A stretch of 56,702 bases of DNA from Candidatus Methanoperedens sp. (GCA_026552835.1 JAPMTY010000090.1:1-56702); one strand, 5' to 3'. Counted from the first letter of the stretch, positions 26,601-35,433 are shown. The notes: generated from the sequence alone by a model not told the origin. Program-made: numbers and translations.

Positions 26601-29600
26601 ACCTCTTGCTGTCACTATCACGGATAGCGGCGGCATAGGTTCAAACGCTACTGCTAACGGTACTATCAATCTAACAGGGATTGTGCTTACCAATAGCGGT
26701 TCGGGCTACACATCCGCACCAACTGTCAGTATTTTGGGCACTAACACCTCAACCGCTGCTGCCAGTGCAACATTAAACATTACAGCCATCACGGTAACCA
26801 ATGGCGGTTCGGGCTACAGATTCGCACCTATTGTCACAATCGCAGCGCCATCTGCCCCCGGCGGAATTAACGCTACTGCCAACGCGACAATAAATGTCAC
26901 AGGCATAACAGTGACGGCTGGAGGCAGTGGTTATGTGCCTGCCAACCCGGTCACTATTACGGATAGCACCGGCATAGGAACAGGCGCAAATGCCAGTATA
27001 ACAACGGTAAATGTTACAGCTATCACGCTAACCAATGGCGGTTCAGGATACACATCCGCACCTCTTGTCAACATCACGGATTTAACCGGCTCAGGTAAAG
27101 GTGCAACTGCAAATGCAACATTTGCAATAACCTTCGTTCCTGCTTCGACGGCCAGCGCAGTAGTAGATCCTCTGACAGGCACTGTGACTGCTATTACGCT
27201 TTCGGGCAATGGCAGCGGTTACCAGGTTCCTACCATATGCAACAATGCTACAGTACCGATAAATTCGAGCCTCTGTACTGAAGTCTCAATGGTTCCTGCG
27301 GCCCTGGACCCGGCCATCACATTCCCGGCAAGCTGGATGCAAACCAGTTTATTCACTTTGCCTCCTGACATCATGGACAACAGGGTAGGGGGTATTCCCA
27401 ATCCAGCAGCAATAGGTCCATCGATGATACAGATAGGCTCTGAAGGCGGCTTCCTTCCAGCGCCGGTTGTAATAGATAGCGTACCGGTCGGCTTTGAAAA
27501 GAACATGAAAAGCATAACGGTCACGAATGTCTTGGAAAAATCACTCTTCCTGGGACCGGCAGAGCGGGCGGACGTCATAGTCGATTTCGCCGGGATTCCC
27601 AACGGTTCCACACTGATGCTCTACAACGATGCACCAGCGGCGGTCCCCGCGGCTGATTCGAGAAACGATTATTTCACGAATGACGCGGATCAGACAATAG
27701 TCGGCGGAGCACCCTCTACTATACCGGGCTACGGTCCCAATACACGGACAATTATGCAAATACGGGTAAATGGTTCTTTTGGCAATGCTTCAGCTTTCAA
27801 CCGGACCAAATTGGCTGCACAGTTGCCGGTAGCATATGCCCGTTACCAGGACAAGCCCATAGTGCCTCAGGCAAGTTATGATACCGCCTTCAATGGGACA
27901 TATCCAATGGATGCGTACGCCAGGATCCAGGACCATAACATGACCTTCCTCCCGGCTAACGCTACTCAGCCAGTCAGGAGTGTCACACTAACGAATGCAG
28001 GCTCTAGTTATACCACACCTATTATTGTGACCATAACGGGTGGCGGCGGTACAGGCGCTACTGCTATAGCGACAACAGCCGGTCCTATTACCGGGCTCAG
28101 ACTTACTGCCAATGGCACCGGTTATCTCGTTTCACCTACTGTAACAATCGCAGCCCCGACGACTCCTGGCGGAATAACCGCTACTGCTATTGCAACATTT
28201 TCAGTAGCAGGCTTCAGGATTACGAACGCGGGCACAGGTTATACCTCGGCGCCTACCGTAGCCATCTCGGCCCCGGCGACTGCTGGCGGAATAACCGCTA
28301 CTGGTACGGCATCAGTAGGGGGTACAGTTTCCAGTATCAGGGTTACGGCCCAGGGCACCCGTTATACTACAGCACCTACCGTAACAATCGCAGCCCCAAC
28401 GGCTCCGGGCGGGAGAACCGCTACTGCCACGGCAACCTTAGTGAGTACCGTTTCCAGTATCAGGGTTACGGCTGGAGGCACCGGTTATACCACAGCCACC
28501 GTAACAATCGCGGCCCCAACGACTGCTGGCGGGAGAACCGCTACTGCCACAGCTAGAATAACTGGAGGCGTTATTACCGGTATCACGGTTACGAACGTGG
28601 GTTCAGGCTATAGCGCTGTTCCCAGGGTTACCATCACAGGTAACGGCAGAGGCGCTACTGCTGCGGCAACGTTATCAGCACCGCTTATCAGCATCACGGT
28701 TACGAACGTGGGTTCAGGCTATACCGCTATTCCCAGAGTGACCATAACGGGTGGTGGCGGCACAGGCGCTACTGCTGCGGCAACGATAACGCCATCTGCA
28801 GTCATCCTCACGCTGACGAATCCGGGTTCAGGTTATACCGCAGTTCCGAATGTCACCATAACGGGTGGCGGCGGCACAGGCATGAGAGTTAATGCAACGT
28901 TGGCGCCAATGACACTCACGCTGACAAATCCGGGCTCAGGTTATACCTCGGCGCCGGCTGTCACCATCACTGGTGAAGGCACAGGCGCTGCTGCTATAGC
29001 GATAATAACTGGCAGCATCTCCGGCATCACCCTGACCAATGGAGGCTCAGGTTATACCTCTGCTCCGGCGGTTAGCATCACGGGTGCCACAGGCACAGGC
29101 GCTGCTGCTATAGCGTCCATTAACCTGACAATGGATATGCAGCCCAAGGCTATCCATGAACTGTTTGATCCGGACTATGGACGTATGAATGCCCTTCTCG
29201 GAGTCGAACTGCCATTGGTCAATTGGTTGACCCAGACGACAATAGTCTATTCGGACATCGATCCGCCCACCGAGCTTTTCAAGTACGGTGTCGCTGCGGC
29301 TCCCCTGGGAACGCTGGCGGATGGAACCCAGATATGGAAGATTACGCATAACGGCGTTGATACCCATGCCATTCACTGGCACATGTTTAACGTGCAGGTT
29401 ATCAACCGGGTTGGCTGGGACGGGGCTGTCCATCCACCCGATGATAACGAGCTTGGCTGGAAGGACACAGTTCGCATGAACCCGCTGCAAGATGTAATCG
29501 TGGCAATACGTCCGATTAAGCCCGTTGTACCCTTCGAGCTCCCCAACAGCATCCGTCCTCTGGATGTGACGATGCCGATTGGCTCGACTGGACAGTTCGG

Positions 29601-30108
29601 AACAACTAACGGCATAATGGTTGACCCGGCTGGTGAACCGGTTACGGTTACCAACCATCTTGTTAACTATGGCTGGGAGTACGTCTGGCACTGCCATCTG
29701 CTGGGCCATGAAGAGAACATAATGATGCGCCCGATGTTATTTGCAGTGACGCCGAGAGCGCCTCTTGCCATGAGAACCACAAACGTCCCGGTGGGAAATG
29801 CAACGTTGACATGGACTGACAACTCCACGAACGAGGTCGTGTGGACAGTCCAGAGAGCCACAAACGCTACCGGACCATGGGATATAGTAGCAGCGGTGCC
29901 GTCCACAACAGGACCGGGAACGGGCACGACTGTGACGTACATCGACAACACGACCGCAAGAAGGACGCAGTACTGGTACATGGTGAACGCCACTAACGTG
30001 ATCGGCGACACTACGGATTACACTGCAGGGAACCCTCTGGCGGTGGGCTTCTCGAATATAACCGTCAATTCCCCGGGAACTAACACGGCGACAGTGACTA
30101 CACAATAG
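23605..30108 (+). CDS. Giant multicopper oxidase with two glycine-rich repeat blocks (2167 aa)
   Basis: This is an exported CotA/bilirubin-oxidase-like multicopper oxidase. An N-terminal hydrophobic segment (residues about 18-45) serves as signal peptide or anchor. All four copper-ligand motifs are present: HLHGG (near 330), HDHAYG (near 395), HAIHWHMF (near 1921) and WHCHLLGHEENIMM (near 2029, Cys ligand plus axial Met). Between the second and third motif lie two repeat blocks of the SGYTSAPTVTITGGGGTGATA type. Residues about 593-1212 hold 16 units and about 1456-1842 hold 10 units, so the catalytic halves are some 1500 residues apart. A fibronectin-III-like domain follows. The chain then stops, where the tandem paralogue continues into a cell-surface anchor. 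The substrate is unknown: candidates are metal ions, phenolics or an electron-transfer role. Confidence 0.85.
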   Translation: MELKWLSAKNKSIAKRTLYASIGFIGIMLAVGILFTLLPLNGNVASGAVSSTDGNASYTVRHVTTMNNQTIDVTAAPRMRNYTNAQRVIDAIRITNARIAASRTRAPGSIKNITPLVPGTPAQNPDYFGTTPNYANSPLPSVDSNGNITGGIRKFVDSLPRINANPVAGQALWGANNIGKYIPLAIKDTTTYPGSDYYVIGLVEYTEKMHSDLNATILRGYVQLETAKNFNATTHFALNYLNGTPIRNATGAQVFGVDKPHYLGPLVLASKDIPVRVKFINYLPTGQGGNLFLPVDPSIMGSGPFTINATSYTDPNLVSGNFSQNRATLHLHGGTTPWISDGTEHQWITPAGENTAYPKGVSTRNVPDMDGGVEPAGTMTFYYTNQQSARLMFYHDHAYGITRLNVYAGEAAGYLLQDDTETALIANGTIPPLTDNIPLVIQDKTFLPNTAQLTTEDPTWPIALNASRNDLWFPHVYIPNQNPADISGANPLGRWDYGPWFFPPQTSLTFGPLPNPLVGTTAQEGPVNPGIPYPYVSLVPEAFVDTPIVNGNAYPYLSIGQKAYRFRILNAANDRSLNLQLYYAATAGPYVVFSGGGAGAGGASATVAVNATGSITGVTVTSGGAGYNATNPPNVTIFDAPGHAGNSSTRTGIVTAVNVNASGSNYSNPVVTIAAPATAGGINATANATGAVTNMTILTNGTGYTAPLVSFTGGTGAAASATGPVNSITVTNGGSGFTSLPNVNFTGGGGGINAAATAALFLNNITLTNPGSGYTNPLVNISGGSGTGATANATGPVSSVTLLTTGSNYTAPSVNFIGGTGAGAITTGDVNNITLTNPGSGYTAVNVNISGGNGTGATANATVIVTGITVTNGGYNYTAPVVTITDSLGGTGTNATAHVSSFNIITTSPLNLSIGNIVVDTPGSNYTAPVVNIIDPTGVGFTANATLGISAITLTSGGSNYSFAPNVTISGATGSGALATATINVTGVILTAGGSNYLSPLAVTITDSGGIGSNATANGTINLTGIVLTNSGSGYTSAPTVSILGTNTSTAAASATLNITAITVTNGGSGYRFAPIVTIAAPSAPGGINATANATINVTGITVTAGGSGYVPANPVTITDSTGIGTGANASITTVNVTAITLTNGGSGYTSAPLVNITDLTGSGKGATANATFAITFVPASTASAVVDPLTGTVTAITLSGNGSGYQVPTICNNATVPINSSLCTEVSMVPAALDPAITFPASWMQTSLFTLPPDIMDNRVGGIPNPAAIGPSMIQIGSEGGFLPAPVVIDSVPVGFEKNMKSITVTNVLEKSLFLGPAERADVIVDFAGIPNGSTLMLYNDAPAAVPAADSRNDYFTNDADQTIVGGAPSTIPGYGPNTRTIMQIRVNGSFGNASAFNRTKLAAQLPVAYARYQDKPIVPQASYDTAFNGTYPMDAYARIQDHNMTFLPANATQPVRSVTLTNAGSSYTTPIIVTITGGGGTGATAIATTAGPITGLRLTANGTGYLVSPTVTIAAPTTPGGITATAIATFSVAGFRITNAGTGYTSAPTVAISAPATAGGITATGTASVGGTVSSIRVTAQGTRYTTAPTVTIAAPTAPGGRTATATATLVSTVSSIRVTAGGTGYTTATVTIAAPTTAGGRTATATARITGGVITGITVTNVGSGYSAVPRVTITGNGRGATAAATLSAPLISITVTNVGSGYTAIPRVTITGGGGTGATAAATITPSAVILTLTNPGSGYTAVPNVTITGGGGTGMRVNATLAPMTLTLTNPGSGYTSAPAVTITGEGTGAAAIAIITGSISGITLTNGGSGYTSAPAVSITGATGTGAAAIASINLTMDMQPKAIHELFDPDYGRMNALLGVELPLVNWLTQTTIVYSDIDPPTELFKYGVAAAPLGTLADGTQIWKITHNGVDTHAIHWHMFNVQVINRVGWDGAVHPPDDNELGWKDTVRMNPLQDVIVAIRPIKPVVPFELPNSIRPLDVTMPIGSTGQFGTTNGIMVDPAGEPVTVTNHLVNYGWEYVWHCHLLGHEENIMMRPMLFAVTPRAPLAMRTTNVPVGNATLTWTDNSTNEVVWTVQRATNATGPWDIVAAVPSTTGPGTGTTVTYIDNTTARRTQYWYMVNATNVIGDTTDYTAGNPLAVGFSNITVNSPGTNTATVTTQ
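25381..27240 (+). repeat. Repeat block 1: about 16 glycine-rich ~40-aa units inside the oxidase
   Basis: Each unit follows the pattern ITVTNGGSGYTSAPxVxI then TGGxGTGATATA. The first (GGAGYNATNPPNVTI) and last (NGSGYQVPTIC) units correspond to the only two units kept in the paralogue at 30213, so the middle 14 are an expansion at that point. Confidence 0.8.
27970..29130 (+). repeat. Repeat block 2: about 10 glycine-rich units inside the oxidase
   Basis: This is the same repeat type (PGSGYTAVPNVTITGGGGTG and similar), inserted before NLTMDMQPKAIHELFDP. The paralogue has no repeat at this position, only NITMNMKPKSINDGFDP, so the block is a lineage-specific insertion. Neighbouring units are very similar at DNA level, suggesting recent amplification. 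Confidence 0.8.
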
Positions 30109-30124
30109 TGGGACATGTGTAGTT

Positions 30125-30162
30125 CGGGAAGGGAAAACCCCTTTCCGATTTTTTTATTTTTT
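30125..30162 (+). terminator. Hairpin plus T-tract between the two oxidase genes
   Basis: CGGGAAGGG pairs with CCCTTTCCG (one G-U pair) around an A-rich loop, followed by ATTTTTTTATTTTTT. It lies just after the first oxidase stop and would separate it transcriptionally from the second. Confidence 0.65.
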
Positions 30163-30212
30163 CGATTTACCAATTGATTCGCGGATTCAGGGATTTTAAA
30201 GGAGGTTAGCGT

Positions 30213-33200
30213 ATGGAACTAAAGTGGATATCAGCTAATAGACGTATAGCGAAGAAAACACTCTATATGAGCATCGGATTTATCGGCATAATGCTTGCAA
30301 TCGGAATACTGTTTACACTATTGCCGTTGAACAGCAATGTTGCCAGTGCTGCCATCACTGATGGCAATACATCATACAGCGGCGTCACGGACAGCCATTA
30401 TGCAAATGCTGCACCTTATACTCAGATTGCACTCAGAATCAGGACTACGAACGCAGAAAGGCTGGCCGCAGCCCGTATTGCAGCGTCTCATAATGCGCCA
30501 TCCCGTACCAGAGCTCCAGGTTCCACAAAAAACATGCCCCCGCTTGCACCGCTCAATCCCAGGGGAACGCCGGATTACTTTAGTAATATATCCAACTATG
30601 CCAATAGCCCTGCTCCGGCAGTCGATACAGTTAATATGACCATTTCCGGCGGTATCAGGAAATTTGTCGATTCATTGCCGGGTCTGGGACCTGGCGGCGC
30701 AAACAATCTCGGGCAGTACATTCCTGTTGCAACTGCAGATACTGCAACTTACACAGGCTCTGATTATTACGAAATCGGGCTGGTGGAATATACTGAACAA
30801 ATGCATTCTGACCTGAACGCGACCTTGCTGAGGGGCTACGTGCAGCTGGAAACACCAAAGAATTTTAATGCCACCACCCATTTTGCTCTTAATTATCTTA
30901 ATGGAACTCCAATCAGAAACGCCACCGGTGCCCAGGTATATGCCGTTGATAAACCTCATTACCTCGGACCACTTATCATCGCCCAGAAGGACACGCCGGT
31001 GCGGGTTAAATTCACCAACTACCTCCCCACGGGCACGGATGGCAACCTCTTCCTGCCTGTGGACACCACAATCGTAGGAGCGGGGGATGGTCCCACCGGC
31101 TGTACTCTTGCTAATGGAACTGTTGTAATGGGCACATGCCAACAATACACGCAGAATCGCGGCACAATCCATCTCCATGGAGGCAACACACCGTGGATTA
31201 GTGATGGGACGCAGGACCAGTGGACAACCCCTGCCGGGGAAAACACATCATATCCCAAAGGCGTCAGTACGAAGTATGTCCCGGATATGGACGGAGGAAT
31301 TGAACCCAATGGAACGTTGACATTCTACTATACCAACCAGCAGAGTGCAAGGCTGTTGTTCTACCACGACCATGCCTACGGACTTACACGCCTGAATGTT
31401 TATGCAGGCGTAGCTGGGGCTTACCTGGTACAGGACCCCGTGGAGGCAGCTTTGGTTAACGGTGGAATTATTCCGGGAACTGCAATGACTGTCAGTGCCG
31501 GAACTATCCCTGCTGAACAAATTCCCCTTGTCATCCAGGATAAGACATTCCTTAAAGACAATCTCACGCTTGAAGCCCAGGACCCTACCTGGCCTTTTAC
31601 GTTGAATAGTTCAAGAAACGATCTCTGGTTCCCGCATGTTTATATGCCGGCCCAGAACCAAAACGATTCAAACATAAATCCTATGGGCAGGTGGGATTAT
31701 GGCCCATGGACGTCGCCGCCGGTAAATGCTACCCAGGGGCCTGTTCCGAATCCTCTTAATGGGACGACATCCCTGGAAGGGCCGTTGAATCCCGGGACGC
31801 CTAACAATTCCATTGTGCCGGAAGCTTTCGTGGACACCTCGTTAGTCAACGGCAATGTTTATCCATACCTCCCGGTAGGAAAAAAGGCATACAGGTTCAG
31901 GATACTGAATGCAGCCAATGACCGTACTTTTAACCTGCAGCTTTATTACGCCTCAACCGCAGGTCCGTTTGTTAATATATCGGGTGGTGGCGGCTCAGGT
32001 GCTTCTGCTACAGCTACGGTAAATGCAAGTGGTAACATTACTGGCATTACGATTACGAGCGGAGGCGCTGGTTATACCTCAGCTCCAAATGTCAGCATCT
32101 TTGATGCCCCGGGGCATAGTCCGGCAGGTTTAGACGCTCAAGCTGATGCGACAATAGACCCAAGTAACGGTAATGTTACAAGTATTACGGTTACCGAGAA
32201 TGGCAGTGGTTATTCCGTTCCTACTATGTGCAAAGGAGCTGCAGAAACAAATCACAGTCTCTGTACTGAAATCTCAATGGTACCTGCTGTCCCGGGCGCG
32301 GCCCAATTCCCGGCGGACTGGAACACTACTTCAATATTAGACAGCAGGGCTGAAGGTGTGCCGGAACCGAATTCAACCGGTCCAAACATGATCCAGATAG
32401 GCACTGAAGGCGGCTTCCTGCCTGCGGCGGTAAACATTCCTAACAGGCCAATCGGATTAGATTACCTCAACAGTACTTCGAGCGTCACGAATGTCCTTGA
32501 GAAAGCGCTCTTCATGGGGGGAGCGGAGCGGGCAGATGTCATTGTGGACTTCACAGAAGTTCCGGACAATTCCACACTGATTCTCTACAGCGATTCACCT
32601 ATCCCTGTCACGGGGGCTGACCCACGTTACGACTATTTCACGGACGATCCTGACAATACAATAACTGGAGGCGCACCCTCTACTATACCAGGCTACGGTC
32701 CTAATACCCGGACAATTATGCAAATACGGGTCAATGCATCTATTGCCAATATGTCAGGCAATCCGTCCAGGTTCAACTTGACCAATTTGACGAATGCGTT
32801 ACCTGTAGCCTACGCCCAGTCACAGGGCAGGCCACTCGTGCCGGAATCGGCTTACAACACGGCCTTCAACACGAGTTACGTCGATAATTACGTAGGATTC
32901 AATGATACCTCCTTTAACTTTACTCCGGCGGGCCAGGGAACGAACATCACAATGAACATGAAGCCAAAGTCAATAAATGATGGTTTTGACCCTGTGTTTG
33001 GCGGTCTGATGACCGTGCTTGGAGTCGCGATACCGGAAACCAGGTTTGCGATTCCCTACAACAATTTTGATCCGCCAACCGAGATTATCAGGAACTCGGA
33101 TGCAGCGATTCCAATCGGAACGCTGGCCGACGGCACTCAGATATGGAGGATATACCAATACAGCGTAGATACCCATCCCATGCACTGGCACATGTTCAAT

Positions 33201-35357
33201 GTGCAGGTGATCAACCGTATTAGTCAGCTGGACGGAACGGTAAAACCGCCTGACCCCAACGAGCTGGGATGGAGGGAAACCCTCAGGGTGAATCCTCTGG
33301 AAGACGCAATCGTTGCGTTGCGGCCGATTAAACCCAATGTCCCCTGGGACCTTCCCAATAACATCCGTTATCTGGATGTGACGTCGCCGAATGGTTCTAT
33401 ACCTCCGACGCCATTTGAAAATATCGATCCGGCAAACCATACTGCAAACGTTACCAACCACCTGGTCAACTTCGGCGAGGAGTACGTCTGGCACTGCCAC
33501 ATTCTTGGCCATGAAGAGAGTATGATAATGCGCCCGATGGCAATCGTGGTCACGCCCAATGCGCCTTCCAATCTGACAGCTACCGAAATTACGACGGGTG
33601 CGGCATTGAACTGGACGGACAATTCCACGAACGAAATAAATTGGATAATCCGGAGAGCTACCAATGCTAATGGCCCGTGGACTACCGTAGCAACGATTTC
33701 GTCCACAACAGGACCGGGAAAGTTCACGACTGTGACATATAATGACACTGTCGCCGGAAGTAGAACGAGATATTATTACCAGGTGAATGCCTCAAACGTT
33801 GTCGGCGATACTACGGCGTACGCCGCTCCTGCGGCCGGCTATCCGAATGTGGTTGCCAATTCCACAGGCGTGACTACGAGCCTGACAGTAACGTCACAAG
33901 CACTGAGCATCACGGCAAACCCGACCACGGTAACAGTCGGCACACCGTCCAATGTGACCTTCAACGTGACAGGCAACGGTGCTGCGGTAAATGCTTCGGC
34001 AATTACCCTGAGCGGCAGTGCGACCGGAAGCGGAACAACAAATGATACGGGCATCGCCATAATAAGCGTGAATGCCACAGCGGCTGGCACAATAACTGCA
34101 ACCGCAAGTGCCGCAGGTTTCCTGAATGGAACTACGACACTGAACGCAGTGATGACGGTAGTTGCAAACACAACGACTGTAGCAAATCAAACAGTAGCTG
34201 TAAACGGGACGCTTAATGCAACGAACGTTTCAATCGACCTTAACGCTGCTATTGGTGGTCTAAATGTGAATGTGACCATCACTACAAGTACGAATGCTTC
34301 ATCGTTGAATGTAACGCAGGCAACATCCACCTTTGGTCTCGGAACGAATCAGGCTGTCACCGGGAACTATATTAATGTGAATGTATCAGGTCTTAATGCG
34401 TCTGATTTGAACTTTGTCAACCTGACGGTGTACTATAACATCTCTGAACTTGCCCGTATTGGTTTGAACGAGCAATCGCTGAAATTGTACTGGTTCAACC
34501 CGAACGCGAGCAGTGACTCTGAAAAATGGAAACCGCTTGGGCCTGGAATTACGCCCGATTACACCTCACTGGGTGGACCGGATGTTTCTGGCGGCGAGAG
34601 GAATACCAGTGCCAGGTACGTCAGAGTGACTATAAACCATTTCTCGACCTTTGCCCTGGTGGGTGACTTTGTACCTGCTACAGCATCCTCAGTAGGTGGC
34701 AGCGGTAGCAGCGGCGGCGGAGGCGGCGTAGTGACAGGCGAGGATTTCGCCAACATAGCGAAATCAGAGAGCAATGATAAAGACCTGGTTGCCAACACGC
34801 CGGTCACATACACCTTCAATGCGCCTGAACTCGGCGTGTACGAAATAGCCTTTACAGACAAGGAGAACGAAAACGGCATAACCCTGAGGGTAGAAGCTCT
34901 AAAAGGCACATCAAAGCAGGTAACAGCAGAGGCGCCCGGAACCGTATATAAGAACATAAACATCCTGGCCGGCACTCAGAGAATGAAAGAAGCCCTGGTA
35001 AAGTTCAGGGTTGAGAACTCATGGCTCGGAACCAACAGCCTTGCAGGCAGCGATGTAAAGTTGCTCCACTGGGACGGAAGCCAGTGGACTCAGCTTGAAA
35101 CAACACAAACGACAACAGACGACACATATACCTACTACGAGGCAAAGACAGACTCGTTCTCGCCTTTTGCAATAAGCGGAATAAAAGGCGGGGTATTAGT
35201 GCCAACAGCAACGCCTGTGGTAACAGGAACCCCTGTTATGCCGAGCGGCACAGGCACTCCGGCGCCGACAGCTGCAAATAAGACACCCGGATTTGAACTT
35301 GGCTTAACGGTTGCCATACTTTCAGTGGCTTACCTGTTGGGCAAAAAGAGAAGATGA
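30213..35357 (+). CDS. Surface-anchored multicopper oxidase with PGF-pre-PGF domain and PGF-CTERM tail (1714 aa)
   Basis: This is a tandem paralogue of the preceding oxidase, with nearly identical N-terminal signal segment (MELKWISANRRIAKKTLYMS). Copper motifs are HLHGG (near 320), HDHAYG (near 385), HPMHWHMF (near 988) and WHCHILGHEESMIM (near 1094). It has only about two glycine-rich repeat units (residues about 590-680). A fibronectin-III-like domain, a bacterial Ig-like domain (SITANPTTVTVGTPSNVTF), a further beta domain, INHFSTFALVG, a Gly/Ser linker, the PGF-pre-PGF domain and the KTPGFELGLTVAIL tail follow. It is therefore an oxidase covalently anchored at the cell surface by archaeosortase. 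A strong ribosome-binding site (AAAGGAGG) precedes the ATG at 30213. The electron acceptor is unclear in an anaerobe. Confidence 0.88.
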   Translation: MELKWISANRRIAKKTLYMSIGFIGIMLAIGILFTLLPLNSNVASAAITDGNTSYSGVTDSHYANAAPYTQIALRIRTTNAERLAAARIAASHNAPSRTRAPGSTKNMPPLAPLNPRGTPDYFSNISNYANSPAPAVDTVNMTISGGIRKFVDSLPGLGPGGANNLGQYIPVATADTATYTGSDYYEIGLVEYTEQMHSDLNATLLRGYVQLETPKNFNATTHFALNYLNGTPIRNATGAQVYAVDKPHYLGPLIIAQKDTPVRVKFTNYLPTGTDGNLFLPVDTTIVGAGDGPTGCTLANGTVVMGTCQQYTQNRGTIHLHGGNTPWISDGTQDQWTTPAGENTSYPKGVSTKYVPDMDGGIEPNGTLTFYYTNQQSARLLFYHDHAYGLTRLNVYAGVAGAYLVQDPVEAALVNGGIIPGTAMTVSAGTIPAEQIPLVIQDKTFLKDNLTLEAQDPTWPFTLNSSRNDLWFPHVYMPAQNQNDSNINPMGRWDYGPWTSPPVNATQGPVPNPLNGTTSLEGPLNPGTPNNSIVPEAFVDTSLVNGNVYPYLPVGKKAYRFRILNAANDRTFNLQLYYASTAGPFVNISGGGGSGASATATVNASGNITGITITSGGAGYTSAPNVSIFDAPGHSPAGLDAQADATIDPSNGNVTSITVTENGSGYSVPTMCKGAAETNHSLCTEISMVPAVPGAAQFPADWNTTSILDSRAEGVPEPNSTGPNMIQIGTEGGFLPAAVNIPNRPIGLDYLNSTSSVTNVLEKALFMGGAERADVIVDFTEVPDNSTLILYSDSPIPVTGADPRYDYFTDDPDNTITGGAPSTIPGYGPNTRTIMQIRVNASIANMSGNPSRFNLTNLTNALPVAYAQSQGRPLVPESAYNTAFNTSYVDNYVGFNDTSFNFTPAGQGTNITMNMKPKSINDGFDPVFGGLMTVLGVAIPETRFAIPYNNFDPPTEIIRNSDAAIPIGTLADGTQIWRIYQYSVDTHPMHWHMFNVQVINRISQLDGTVKPPDPNELGWRETLRVNPLEDAIVALRPIKPNVPWDLPNNIRYLDVTSPNGSIPPTPFENIDPANHTANVTNHLVNFGEEYVWHCHILGHEESMIMRPMAIVVTPNAPSNLTATEITTGAALNWTDNSTNEINWIIRRATNANGPWTTVATISSTTGPGKFTTVTYNDTVAGSRTRYYYQVNASNVVGDTTAYAAPAAGYPNVVANSTGVTTSLTVTSQALSITANPTTVTVGTPSNVTFNVTGNGAAVNASAITLSGSATGSGTTNDTGIAIISVNATAAGTITATASAAGFLNGTTTLNAVMTVVANTTTVANQTVAVNGTLNATNVSIDLNAAIGGLNVNVTITTSTNASSLNVTQATSTFGLGTNQAVTGNYINVNVSGLNASDLNFVNLTVYYNISELARIGLNEQSLKLYWFNPNASSDSEKWKPLGPGITPDYTSLGGPDVSGGERNTSARYVRVTINHFSTFALVGDFVPATASSVGGSGSSGGGGGVVTGEDFANIAKSESNDKDLVANTPVTYTFNAPELGVYEIAFTDKENENGITLRVEALKGTSKQVTAEAPGTVYKNINILAGTQRMKEALVKFRVENSWLGTNSLAGSDVKLLHWDGSQWTQLETTQTTTDDTYTYYEAKTDSFSPFAISGIKGGVLVPTATPVVTGTPVMPSGTGTPAPTAANKTPGFELGLTVAILSVAYLLGKKRR

Positions 35358-35384
35358 GAAATCATCTTCTTTATTTCTTTTTTT
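35349..35384 (+). terminator. Hairpin terminator overlapping the stop codon (copy 3, GAAA loop)
   Basis: AGAAGATGA (35349-35357) and TCATCTTCT (35362-35370) with a GAAA loop and the same T-rich tract as at 19214 and 23178. Confidence 0.75.
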
Positions 35385-35433
35385 AATTCACCAAAATGAT
35401 TATGCTTGCCGTAAACAATATCCATAGCACGTC

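Noticed and set aside
25381..29130. CRISPR-like interpretation of the regular repeats
   Set aside because: Units are translated in one continuous frame, are not identical, and have no spacer structure; no cas genes are present.
29047..29709. 220-aa antisense reading frame opposite the end of the first oxidase
   Set aside because: It is fully inside a strongly supported coding region with intact copper motifs, and the antisense peptide has no family resemblance.
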